Shown: in pieces, positions 10,901 to 21,726 of the stretch | Layout of the letters: every line of letters begins with the position of its first letter | How positions within the stretch are numbered: position 1 is the stretch's first letter | NCBI GenBank assembly: GCA_014904845.1 | Contig: MU119205.1 | Coordinates: 806,001-870,000, forward strand | Direction: 5' to 3' | Source of the DNA: Acephala macrosclerotiorum | Taxonomy: Eukaryota; Ascomycota; Leotiomycetes; Helotiales; Mollisiaceae | DNA: 64,000 nucleotides | The notes under the pieces: generated by a model | What the model saw: only the letters and a program-made list of their open reading frames with translations | The model's database searches: none | Told to the model about the DNA's origin: nothing | Translations under genes and position numbers: made by a program

Positions 10901-12718
10901 ATGACGGGATTCTTCAGCGGGTTCAATCTCGAATCCACCGATGCACTCCGTCTTCTGGCGATCGCAATCGAGTATTAGCGGGATAGAGTCAGAGATCTCA
11001 AGACCATTCGAGACCTCCGCGACCTCACCAAGCACCAACATTCTACAATCGAAATACTAAGCCAGAGTATGGCAAGAAGTCTGCTGCTCACCGAAATCAT
11101 CAACTCATTTCTAGACACTCCGCGGTTGGGGGCCCGGGAAAACTCCTAGCTGCTGGCAGAGATCTACGGGATTATGCCACTGCCGAGACGGGAGAGCCAA
11201 GACAGTTGGTATACCGGGACGCGCTACGGGCATGGAGGGATAGAATTCCATGGAAACTTCCTTCGCACATCCCAAGCGATCATGCGGAGCAGGTTCGGCA
11301 GGTCATGGTAAATGCGGAGATGGAGGCCCAGCGTGATCTGGCCAGACATGGCAGAGACCCTGGTACAATTGGCTGGGTAGTGGGGTCTGATATTGAGGTA
11401 AGAACCCTTCGCCTGCCATCTAGTTAAATCGACTACTGACAATGGTAATAATAGACTACCAGCGAGGACGAGAGTAATCGACCGGCGGCAGCCAAGAAGG
11501 GCAAGACGAAGCGGAAGAAATCCACCGTCAAGTTCGAGAAGAAGGGGACTAGCCAGCCAAAGAAGAAAGTATTATTTACGAATCAACATTCAGAAACAGA
11601 GGATGCGAAGATAACCGAAGCGACATCTAGGGAGCCAACAGTTGATACTTGTAATGACAACGTGAGTAGTCTTTCATCTATTATCTTTCTTTGCTTTCTC
11701 ACTTACTGATCTGATATATAGAATTCAGATTCTTCGGCATCCGAAGAGTTAGATACCGAGGAAAAGAAGAAGCGAGCTGTCCATGCGCCTGTGAGAAGGC
11801 CGGAGAAAAGGTCGTTGACGACAGTAGCATCGACAAGACCCCTGCCGTTTTCGGGAAGAAAGGCAATACCAAGTTGATTATCCAATTGGACACCGTAATG
11901 GAAGACAAGGAACACGAAGGCCAATATACCTCCAGCAAAGTTGTCTACAATTATCTTGAAATTCCTGGACACGCCCACCCAGACTGGAACAATAAGGATG
12001 AAATCTGGGCCTTGAATAAATGGCGACGTCAAATATTCAAGCGTAGCTTTAGAAGAATTCGTAAAACTCGTCCACTCTGGCTTTTGAGTGAAAAGAAGCT
12101 TATTCTGGACCTTGTGGTGGAGCAACTGAAGGCTAAGCCAAAGCTGAAATGGAAGCGTTTGGCAAACAGATACAACTCTATCCAGAACAGTGTTGTGCAG
12201 CAAGCCGGTGAGAAGTTCCTTTCCAAGGGGAAGAAAAAGGAAGAGGTCTTGGGGGAAAACCGCACAGCGCCATGGCGTACCAAAGGCTCCATGTATGCGA
12301 TGGCAAAAACAAATGGCCCGAGGTTGCTCAATTAGTCAGAGATGCCAAGTCGAAGCATAAAAAGAAAGCCGCCGAGAAGAGGTTATCTGCCGATGGCGAT
12401 GATAGCGACGCCCGTACATCCGGAGACGACAAAGAAGTACCCGATCCCAACCCAGAGCCCAAGGAGACCACCAAGCAAAAAGCATCGGGAACCACAAAGT
12501 CGAAGATTGCTACGACATCACCACCAACGTCTCTTCCGGGACAGAACTCAGCAAAGAAGAAGAGAACATCTGCCAGCCGAAAGCGAAAGTCCGAAAGTCT
12601 CGAGGAGGATGTGGCAGGTGCCGACTTCGACACTTCCATCTGGGATGCTGCAGATGGGCGGGATGATGGCAAGGTTCCTCCTAGCAGTTCCATGAGCAAA
12701 AGGCACAGAAAATGGTAG
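10901..12718 (+). pseudogene. Gene D: broken cluster-family member, the only one on the + strand
   Basis: The N-terminus MTGFFSGFNLESTDALR and the strings LLLTEIINSFLDTP and LLAAGRDLRDY align with members F and G. Introns at about 11397-11456 and 11663-11721 fit the consensus. The C-terminal half carries VVYNYL, ALNKWRRQIF, a SANT-like block (PLWLLSEKKLILDLVVEQL) and the APWRT string also seen in F. Lesions: TAG at 10976-10978, where the neighbouring member C has Trp (RYWW), and frame changes near 11130-11150, 11758-11772 and 12300-12320. A basic KFEKK segment includes KSTVKF. The tail is rich in Lys/Ser/Asp. With four independent breaks this is a pseudogene, though large parts still read cleanly, so decay is fairly recent. 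Confidence 0.75.
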
Positions 12719-13269
12719 ACTTATTTACTGCTTTGGAAGATTCTTTCACCTTCAACATTCTTCTGCCAATTCTTCTGATGGTTTATGAAGCGCTTCTTTC
12801 CGGCGATTATGTAATGAAAAACGAGAGGTGTTTATGTTTTGGCCGAAATGAAAGGAGCAGCCTTAGATAGCACTTTTCATCTTCGAGTCCTTTCCTAATT
12901 AGATGCCCGAGAAACGGAGTTTTCCCAGAGCCGTTGCTCTTTAGACAGCGTCCAATGAATCACATTGTAAGAATTTTTATGGAATTGCAAATCTGAGAAA
13001 TTCTTTTACTTATACTCCTGTCTCGCGGCCTTGTCCGGGGAATGGATTGAGAGCAATGTTTCCTCCTTTAGCAGAGAGTGTTTATACACCGGCTGAATCA
13101 AAAGGCATAGTTACAGAACCATATCAAGTGCATATGGAGTTTGAGACTTGGTATATGCTGCTAGTGTAAGCGCAGTATGAAATCGTAGCATTGGGAAGGA
13201 ATCTCTTGTTTCCAAGACTCCGCAAGGTGCTCAAAGCTCTAGTACTGTACAACCCACCCCTCATTCTCA
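12719..13269. other. Intergenic between the 3-prime ends of D and E
   Basis: Convergent 3-prime flanks; no gene, repeat or terminator-like signal stands out. Confidence 0.5.
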
Positions 13270-14064
13270 TCAATTCCGAATGATCAAGCGCCTACAAATA
13301 TCCTCATACCGAGCTTTATTCGTGTGACCTCTGGTAGCATGGCTGTTCAACGCATTCCAGGATCTTTGGGGGCAATACCATGCTGATTTTGCAAAGCATT
13401 CCTCCTCGTTGTCTCGCGATGCTAGTTGCTCGCCCTTCTCCACAACCCAGCCCGTGAACTCTTCGTCCATCTTCTTCTTTATCTCATGAAAATCATCCTT
13501 CGTGAGGTGGCGATTCTCGCGTGCGATCATCTCTTCGACCAATTGGAATAGGAAGTCGGTTTCCTTCTTAGTCCAGTTCTTTGCATGAGGCACTGATCCA
13601 ACGCCTTTGGAGAGGTCGTTTGTGGGTGGTTGTGAGGGGGGCGCAGAACTGACCGAGTCCAGTGTTTGGGCAGGTGTGTCTCGGGGAGTGTCCACTGATT
13701 CGGCGACAGACTGTCACCACGTCAGTGACCTGATAATTTTACGCAAAGGACAGAATCCATACCTGAGCCCCTTGATCTAATGAACCGAAGGGAACTGCGG
13801 ACACCAGTCTCATGAGGCGATCGGCTGGAATACCTTCGACCTGATGTACTTTAGCTTGATGCTCTGTGCATTGCATATCGAGTATCGAGAATGCGCAATC
13901 TTACAGCTTCCGCGGGGCATGCCCAGAACCATGTGCCATTCCATTGCTATAGTAAGTTAAGAACAATGGAGTATAAGTAGTGCGGGATAACATACCATAG
14001 CTAGTGGTCTTGACTCATCCTCAAGTGCTCCGCTAGCCTTGATGATCTGTTGGACTTGAGGCAT
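13270..14064 (-). CDS. Gene E: small SANT/Myb-like protein
   Basis: Four exons (14064-13996, 13946-13905, 13840-13763, 13710-13270) with introns of 49, 64 and 52 nt give 209 residues; all phases agree, which supports the model. The first 80 residues (QWNGTWFWACPAEA, then VEGIPADRLMRLVSAVPFG) are unlike the F-x-G block of its neighbours. Residues about 113-190 form a SANT/Myb-like module starting NWTKKETDFLFQLVEEMI and ending PQRSWNALNSHATRG. It lies inside the cluster and resembles the C-terminal part of A, D and F, so it may be a related gene without the N-terminal block. Probably DNA- or chromatin-binding; function unknown. Confidence 0.72.
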
Positions 14065-15373
14065 GGCTGCGCGACTGGTATGGTGTCTCAATCAAGAACC
14101 TTGAGGTATTGGTCTTTAAACAAGGAGACGTCACGTTAGAGTTCTTGGTTTGCGCATGTAAATGTTTGATAGTTTTAAAGATTCAAACGTCGAATGCGAC
14201 CAAGGGCTTGGAGTGGGCCCTTAACAAGCGATTGCGCTGCGCTACAAACAGCCTTGTTCAATCACGTCCGCTCAGGTGATAGACCGTCTTGTGCGCAATC
14301 GGAGGACCGAATTACATTGTCTGGAACAAGATCATAGCTACCTGGATTATATCTTTGTTGCATTCGCGCAAACGATAATATCTGTGCTGCCTGTTTTGTG
14401 TTTTGCGCCATCGAAAGCGATTAAGCATTGAAGATCAACCTGATGTATTCATGTTTTGACATATTATGAGCTGAGAACATAGGATAGATTAACGTCCAGC
14501 TCTTAAGCATCTGCCTGATTTTCACACTGTGAAGTAAATCATAAGCGGCCATTGGGTCGTCAGTGCACAAGAGCGCAGCTCTGACACTCCAAGATTGAAA
14601 GGCGCGTAGCTTCAAATTTTAGATGACCAACGCTTTGATAAAGAGGCTTTCGTATTTCTTTGAATGCTGCTCTTATCTATGAGATGTAATTCAATAGTAC
14701 ATTGCTGTCACCTTGAACCCTTGGAGCCGCCTTTTTGCGCTCGGACCAAATGCTTTACTCCAACTATATGAGATATTTCCCCGAGTTGATTTTTCAATGT
14801 GAGAACAGCAGGGGTTTCTATTTGGTAGAAATTTCAGTATTCCAATCTCTCACATTTCAATTCTTCGAACCAAGGGATACCCGCGACGTGGGAAGCTGGA
14901 GGTGTCGCAACTCTATTAGTCTAGGGAGGACCAACATCAATCTTCACGCAAGTCTGGATTAGTGTGTAAAATACGTTACACACCAAAATGGGAGGTAAAA
15001 ACCTGAAACCTTACATGTCAGAGGGTATCAATTTCGTATGAATCTAATATAGAAGAGGTATCGAAGGATAGAATCGTGGTGCTCACTGACCCCACCTTCC
15101 CTTTTCGATAAGCGGGGTCACTAAGTTCCTTTCAAAGACCTTCTTTCCTTCCGCCGTCATCCTAGGTAGTGAAAGGAATTTACTGTCAAGGAAAGGATCA
15201 CTACTACCTGCACGATTCAGCTTCCGAGAAAATCCAAAAAATTATCATTTATCCTAACTCCAAAAAAACAAGATATTTCTCACGAATCCAAACCAGCTCA
15301 GCACACTCGTCAGGCTCACTCATCTCTCTTCCTTTTCTTGCTCATTGGGGCTAGACCGAACAGCAGTTGGGCA
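14065..15373. other. Intergenic, E to F
   Basis: 1.3 kb without a supportable gene. Open stretches on both strands are under 75 codons with no motif. Confidence 0.5.
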
Positions 15374-17829
15374 CTAACCGCCAACACCTGCATCATCCGT
15401 CATTATCGTATCATCGCCCCAGATCTTACCATCCGAGTCAGCGTCTCGCTCGTCATCCTCCTCTTCCGAATCTGCCAGATCCAGATCAGTAGGAGCACTC
15501 TCAGTCTCATCTTGTGAGCGCTCCTCTCTGAGCGCTGGCTATGGGGCGGCTTCAGAGCTATGAGGGCGAATGCGAGGTGCTGGAGGACCTCTGTACGTGA
15601 AGCGAGGTCGAAGCGGTGGACGTTAAGGCACGAACTCGTCATAAGTCGAGGCATTGTGAACCCCATCTTCGGAGGCTTGCACATTCCGTCCTCCAAATAT
15701 AGGAGAAAGAAACGATCGAAAAGCCATGCGAGGTCCGGGACGCCTACGTACAGGTTAAACCCACACATCAGAATCATCCGGGACTTCCGGGGCTGCAGGA
15801 TAGGCCAGATTTGTATCTGCCATCAACTCGTTCCCTCTCTGGTCCTCTTCCTTCTCAGCAACTTCGGTGTTAAAGTTCAAAGCGTTTGAGTTTCATGGTT
15901 GGTTTGGACGGGGTGCTAGGAGATGCCTTTGGAAAAGGTCCACCAGGTCTTTGCCGGGAGTCTTTTTCGGAGTTGTCGTTGCTCTCTTTCGCTCTGCTGG
16001 CGGAGGATCGGGATTGGGGTCTGAATATTCAGTGTCGTCACCTGAGCTGAGGTCGTTCTCATCGTTTCCCTTCTTGCTCTTTGCAGTTTTATTAGTGCCT
16101 TATATTCCGGCCACTCTGCAGCCAGGTTCTTGATCGCAGCAGCAGTCCGCCATGGTGCATTACGAGGCTCAGCAAGCGTGGGAACCTTCCTTCTGCCCGG
16201 AGCAAGGTACTTTTCAGTAGTTCCTTGAGCGACACCTAGCAGAGCACGATTATAGGCGTTGGCTAGAAGACAATTCTACTTCAGCCATCGTTGGCGCTCC
16301 AGCTGCCCCTCCGCAAGGTGAAGGATCAACTTTTTCTCGCTGACAACCCACGTTTTGCGGGATTCCTGCCGGATACCATCAAATACTCTTCTGAAAATCC
16401 GATATCGCCAGGCACCCCAAGCTCTAGTATCTTCGATATCTTAAAGGTTAGGCGCGCGTAGTTCCTCAAGTAAGAGTATTCGACTCTCTTGCCAGGAATT
16501 CCAACGAACTTTCCCGACTTTAGTAAGTTTACCTTCCGTGTTTCAAATCTAATATACAACTTCGATTCGTCGACAACCCCTAGGATGGCTGGTTCTTTGT
16601 CGACGACGGTGGAGGAGGGGGACCATAGCCACGTGCAAGGATCGGCTCGTTTGGATGTGATGTCCACTGCGACTGGATAAATTTATCAGCATGCTCTGCA
16701 AGGATGGAGCAGGATCTTAGCATGGAATCAAACTCACAAATGGATGACTTTGAACCTCCTTGTCATCGCCAGTAGGCTTGGCCTTGCCAGCGGACTTGAT
16801 ATCATCAACAACCTCGTTAACATCCTCACGAGCAGGAGCTTCCAGCCAGCTTCTCAATGTGGGAGGCTCCCTGCCCAGAGGAAATCTAGCGACTCCGCCT
16901 TCGTGAGCGAGATGCATGTTGTCATGCTTCTCACTTAATTGTAGGTGCCTGGCCATCTCTGAATCACGAGCCAGCTGGGCCTCTGCCGGGGGTTCTGGGA
17001 AATTCCACTGCTACCAAGCGGAACGAATAGTCCATCTTCCTTAGGGTTCGGATCCGGGAAAGTGACATTCTTGGATGCTCGTCTTCCGGAAGGTTTCCTA
17101 CCGACAGGCTTGTTCCTTGGTGCGGGGGCGTCATACTGCGTGGTGTCCTATAGAAGACCAGATATCAGCATCGAGGTCAAAGAAATCTGGAATTATGTCT
17201 GAAAAATCAACCTACACGATTATAGGCACCACCTCTTGTATTCAGCTCGTTGCCAGTCTGTCTTGACATCGGGAGAATGCGCCTATACTAGATCTAAAAT
17301 GAGGTACCAGTCAGCTTTTGGTATTCCAAGGCACATGTACAACTCTAAAGGATTACTACTCACATAGTTTCCAAAGCCTATCTCGCGCGCCAACTCTCGT
17401 TGTCTCGCCCTTTCTCGGCGACGTTCCTCTCTACGGTGCTTTCGCCCGTGACCTGAGCAGGTGCTCGTGGCCGTTGATCGTTAGGCCCAGCAGCAGGCAA
17501 CGGATTCCTCATAGCCCAAACATCTTCTATCTGTCGATAACTCGCATCGGCTAGGTCTTCGGCAGAGTCACGAACATAGATGTACAGCCATCTGCCACCA
17601 GCAAGAAGTTAACGATCATCTGACCATGGTATTTCCAGAAAACCGTTGATGATCTCGTTGACCAGTGGGCTACTCTGGATACGTTGGTAGAGGCGCTCGA
17701 TGGTGGTTCTCTGGGGAGCGTTGAGGGTGTTGAAAATGCGGCCTTATTGGCTAGTCGGTATGCAAGGCCGGTGGCGAGTTCCCGGAGAAAGGGCAAGTTG
17801 CTGAAATGGAAGCCTTCGAAGAAAGACAT
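15374..17829 (-). pseudogene. Gene F: full-length but multiply broken cluster-family member
   Basis: Starting at 17829 (MSFFEGFHFSN), family segments can be followed in order: SSPLVNEIINGFLEIP, LLAGGRWL, an Arg-rich helix (ERRRERARQREL), VTFPDPNP after a basic run (RVxF-like KNVTF), EYSYL in the VVYDYL position, a SANT-like segment (WVVSEKKLILHLAEGQL) and APWRT, then acidic tails. Introns are recognisable. Lesions: frame changes near 17745, 17435, 17000, 16480 and 16070; TAA at 17609-17611; TAG at 16276-16278 where D has Trp (LKWKRL); and TAA/TAA/TAG at 15755, 15623 and 15539 in the tail, compatible with former CAA/CAA/CAG. It shows the most complete family architecture in the window. Confidence 0.72.
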
Positions 17830-18964
17830 TTCGAAAATGACCTGTGGTTTGGACAAAGTAAGTGCTTAGTATTGAATGAAGTGACAGATTTGGAGGAAGT
17901 GATGCACTCAGGGGGAGCGAGTGATGCAGGGAAAGTGATCATTTCCCTTGGTAGCGAGGAAGTTCAAGGATAAGATGAGGGTGATAGTGCCTGTGAAAAC
18001 TTGCATAGTTGTTACAGTTGTTGTTTGCTCTTCTGAAGTGGCCGGAGCCTGATGAGAACATGAGCTTAACAGCAGCTACTTTGTGGCTTTGAAAGATGGG
18101 GTCTGAAGGAGGAGGACAAGGCGGCGGAGCTGGGTTTTAGTGCTGGGCTTCTAAAGATCTGCGAAACTTGGGAAGTGATAGTCATGATTAGTGAACGGGT
18201 GAGAGGGGATGAAAAAAGGTGAGGTTGGGGATCTGAATCAATGGAAAGGCGACGTCCACATGACCACTGTTGATGTTACGCTATGGGCTTGAAATAGGAA
18301 GACAAAAAGGATTTGAAAAGTCCACAGCAACGTGGAAATATCGATCCGGGAAGCAGTTGATTTTGAGAGAAGATGGTACGCTTGCTTGAGTGTCTGTGAT
18401 TGACTTTGGGGAGGTGCAGATTGCGCCTAGAGGAAAAGCAAAGAACAGGATGTATACAGGAGTTACAAATAATTGGCGAGTGATTGATATCTTGCCCTGA
18501 GGGAAGTCTTTCCTTTTACGGAAGTGTTGGTGGGGGGAAGTTAGAGAAAGTGTTGTGGGCGAGGTTTGGATGTGGGGGGAAATTGAGCTAACGGCACTTG
18601 GACTCTTTTAGAGAATAAAAATTGGAGCATGGACATAATTGTGTCTTTACTGGTGCTTGGCCAGTGAGCTTGAAAGAAGTAGTCTAGCAAATGGTATTGA
18701 AACGCAGCCACCTTCGTTGAAGCACAGATGTACAGCTGCATTACCATTTGAGCGCTTGCAGTGCTGAGTGCCGCTTGGTCGCAAGTACAATACTACTTAT
18801 ATAATGGCGATGCCTTTGATACGGTAGGTATCTAAGTACTGCTAGATCTAAAGGTTAGCGCAAGTGGAAGATTGCAAAAAAGGGTTGAAGAAAATGGTCA
18901 AGTATGAAATTCTAGTCATGCTTGACCCCTTTTTGATTCAGTTATTGGCTACCAACCCACCTTC
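17830..18964. other. Intergenic, F to G
   Basis: Upstream region of F and 3-prime flank of G, 1.1 kb. No gene or repeat recognised. Confidence 0.5.
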
Positions 18965-19084
18965 CTAATCTAGTTCATCATCCTCATCCTCACTGTCTGG
19001 TATCTCGAGGGGCAAATTGCCACGAGTACTAGCTACTCGAGAGGCGTCGACCGGGGGAGGATTCGATGAGCTACTGGATTCTGC
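18965..19084 (-). pseudogene. Former acidic C-terminus of gene G
   Basis: Open in frame behind the TGA at 19085, Ser/Pro-rich and then acidic, ending at TAG 18965-18967. Best explained as coding sequence cut off by a nonsense change (CGA or TGG to TGA). Confidence 0.5.
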
Positions 19085-19977
19085 TCAAGCTCCATCACTT
19101 GCCAAATATCGACCACGCTGAAGTGCTTCAGCAAACTCGACGTCGTGTGCAACTCGACCTTTGACTGCAGGCTCTGGGCCGGGGTTCTTGAATCTCACAG
19201 TCTTTGTAAGTTTCTTTTTTGGCTTGGAAGCATCGAGAGCTGCTTCATCTGATGTATCATCCTACATGAAGCTCAAGATTAGCGCTGAGGTCAAGAAAAG
19301 ATGGAATTTCCGCAAGAAGATGGGTAACCTGCATCGCTCTCTACGCCACCTCTCATATATGGCCCATAGCCTGCATCTCTAAGCTCGTGTAACTTTTGCC
19401 AATAATCTTCCTATGTGATGCTTGCAATTAGTAGCGGTCTAGGAATGAAGAGATATGAATGGGAACACTTTACATCCTCTTCAATGCCTGCCATTGCATC
19501 CAGTCCACGAGCTCGATTATGTTTTAGACGACGCTCTTCTGCGCCTTGCGCGGTCAATCTTTTCAAGTGTAGCCGCTGCATCTCAGCAGTATGTTGCCCA
19601 ACATTAGCAGCCCCCTTTGGCTTCGGCAGCTCCTCCCTGCTCTCCCAGGCCTGAACCATATCTTCATACTCCTCACTTCCTGGTTCCCCGGAATCAACAG
19701 CGGCATATCGCTGCAACCGTCTGCCAGCAGCTAGCATAATGTTATCATTAAGGCTGGAGGTATCGATGAAGCTCTCGATGATTTTGGTGAGTAGTGGGTT
19801 GCGAGCCATTTGGATATCTACTACATACTCGATCGTTTCTCGTTGTAGATCGTTAAGACTTTGCAACATGGGTCCTTTGGTGAAGTCGCGCCCTCCTGCG
19901 TTGTAGAACCGGAGGCCAACTGATAGATGGCGGATGGACTCGGCGTCCTCGAGATCGAAGCCGTGGAAAACGATCAT
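19085..19977 (-). CDS. Gene G: cluster-family protein, probably C-terminally truncated by TGA
   Basis: Exons 19977-19474, 19410-19345 and 19261-19085 give 248 residues; the second intron uses a weak GTAGAG donor chosen because it is the only one keeping phase. The N-terminus is the best-preserved family block (FHGFDLEDAESIRHL, then NPLLTKIIESFIDTS and LAAGRRLQRY). Exon 3 has KKKLTKTVRF (RVxF-like, residues about 210-214) and a UIM-like helix (DVEFAEALQRGRYL) with Gly for Ser. The TGA at 19085-19087 is followed in frame by 39 open codons ending in an acidic run (DSEDEDDELD) and TAG at 18965, which suggests loss of a longer C-terminus. There is no SANT block. Confidence 0.6.
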
Positions 19978-20916
19978 TTTGTCGGCCGTATGTCTCTGAC
20001 GCTGGGGGGGTTGCGACTATGGGTAGAGAAGAATGCGCTTACGATTGCAGGAAACTTACGGTTTGATTTGGTAAGTGTTCGCTCGGGGACTTTGCGATTC
20101 GAAAAAGTCAAAGTAACATGACTCAAAACCCTTCTAAATGACTTCTCCATTCACCTGCGAACTGTACGCTTCAGGCAGTTTCTCCAAGATTTCGATGAGA
20201 AAACCCACGAACATGACGTTATCACAAGCGAATGTTCGGCGTGGTGCAGTCAAAGTCCGCACTTCGAGGCATTCCACACCGTTTCGCTGCATGCGCGAAA
20301 CAAGACCATGATGTTGGTGACTTATGGAAACTTCCACATTGCTTTTACTAGTTCAAATGCAGAAGGACAACATAATTGATTTACAGAGGAATAAAACTAG
20401 AGAATGTCAATATCAATTACGAAATGGAATAGGGTTAATAGCTTTAGGGGCCCACAACTTGGGCTCTATGCTATTGATATACTTGAACGGGTTGCCTCTT
20501 CGTTTGTGATAGTAGCTTTGTGAAGTAAGACAAAGGCAGGTACCAAGCAAGATTGTTCGACGGAAGAAGGATCAAGACTAGCCTGTCTGAGAAACCACGA
20601 CACCAACGTAGGGGGCATGGCAAAGGACAACCTCCAAGTAATTGTTGACATACTTGGATTTGATTCCATTTCCAAGGTCCGGGTATAAAACTCCTATTCC
20701 CAAATATGCTGCTTGAGCAACCATGCCAATGCTGTTGGCATCAACTAAGCGAGCAAGCCTACCAACACGTCTTGCCACCATAATAGCCAAGTTCAGGACA
20801 AACAGTGAGTACTTGGAGCATGCTATGCAGACCGACCAAGAACATCCCGCACTTTCAATCACTGATTGTATGCTGACGCCACTGACAATGAGCGAATCTT
20901 GCTCGTTGTATCTCCA
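19978..20916. other. Intergenic, cluster to spc34
   Basis: The boundary between the family cluster and the housekeeping block. Minus-strand open stretches at 20134-20337 and 20578-20862 have no motif and no good splice partners. I do not call a gene. Confidence 0.45.
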
Positions 20917-21726
20917 TCATCTCATCAACCCACCCAAATCTTTCTCCATCTCCCTAACCCTTTGCTCCAGTTCCCTCTTCCTCCTTTCCAACTCCCTCAC
21001 CTCCTCTTCTTCCCTCCTCAAATCCTCCTCCGTAATTTCAACCCCTTCTTCTTCCTCACCATGTCCACCCTCATACTCCCCCTCCTCATCATCATCAACA
21101 TCCCAATCCTCCCCCCTATTCATCCTCTCCAACTCCCTCGTCTGCCTCTCAACCTTCTGCTTATAATGGCCCAAACTCCCCATAATAACTGCATACCGTT
21201 CCCTCAATCTCCTAACTCTCTCCTCTGTCCCCTCCACCCTATACACACCGTTCAACTTCTCCACTCCTCTCAATAAAACCTCAACATCAACATCGGCCTT
21301 GCCTTCCATACGCCGAACTTCGGTGTGGAGTTCGGGGCCGAGAACAGCTGCTACGGCGGTGTTTCGTCTAGGGGCTCGGTTCCCTGGGGCTGTGGAAGCG
21401 GTTACTTCTCCGCTGGCGACGGTGAAGACGGTTTGGCGGCGGTTACTGCTGGATGATGCGGGGTCAGGGTAGGGTGTTGTGGCTGATACTGGTGGTGGAG
21501 GAGGGGGGACGGAGAAGAGGGCTCGTTCGTGGGGCTCTGTGTCACGGATGAGAGAGGTGATGTCGGGGGTTGAAAGGAGGGCGTTTGTGAATATTTTTGG
21601 CGGGGGAAAGCTATGGCGGGGTTAGCTAAGGACGTGAAGGTTGCATGGCAAGGGGATGTACGGGAGTGTGGCGATTGATTCGGATGAAAGGGATATTTGC
21701 TCGAGGTGTCGGGATAGGAGGGACAT
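20917..21726 (-). CDS. spc34: DASH complex subunit Spc34
   Basis: Two exons (21726-21662, 21610-20917) with a 51-nt intron joined in phase give 252 residues. The DASH/Dam1 complex couples kinetochores to spindle microtubules. The N-terminus reads MSLLSRHLEQISLSSES and, across the intron, PFPPPKIFTNALL and ITSLIRDTEPHERALF, which is the signature I know for fungal Spc34. A Pro/Ser linker follows (SVPPPPPP), then RRNTAVAAVLG, a helical segment and a long Glu/Arg coiled coil to the end. Size and layout fit the family. The first intron falls early, just after the LEQISL helix. This marks the start of the conserved block; its divergent neighbour lies 2.1 kb away. Confidence 0.88.

Noticed and set aside
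20578..20862. Minus-strand 94-codon frame beside spc34
   Set aside because: No motif, weak start context and no partner exon; kept only as possible noise.
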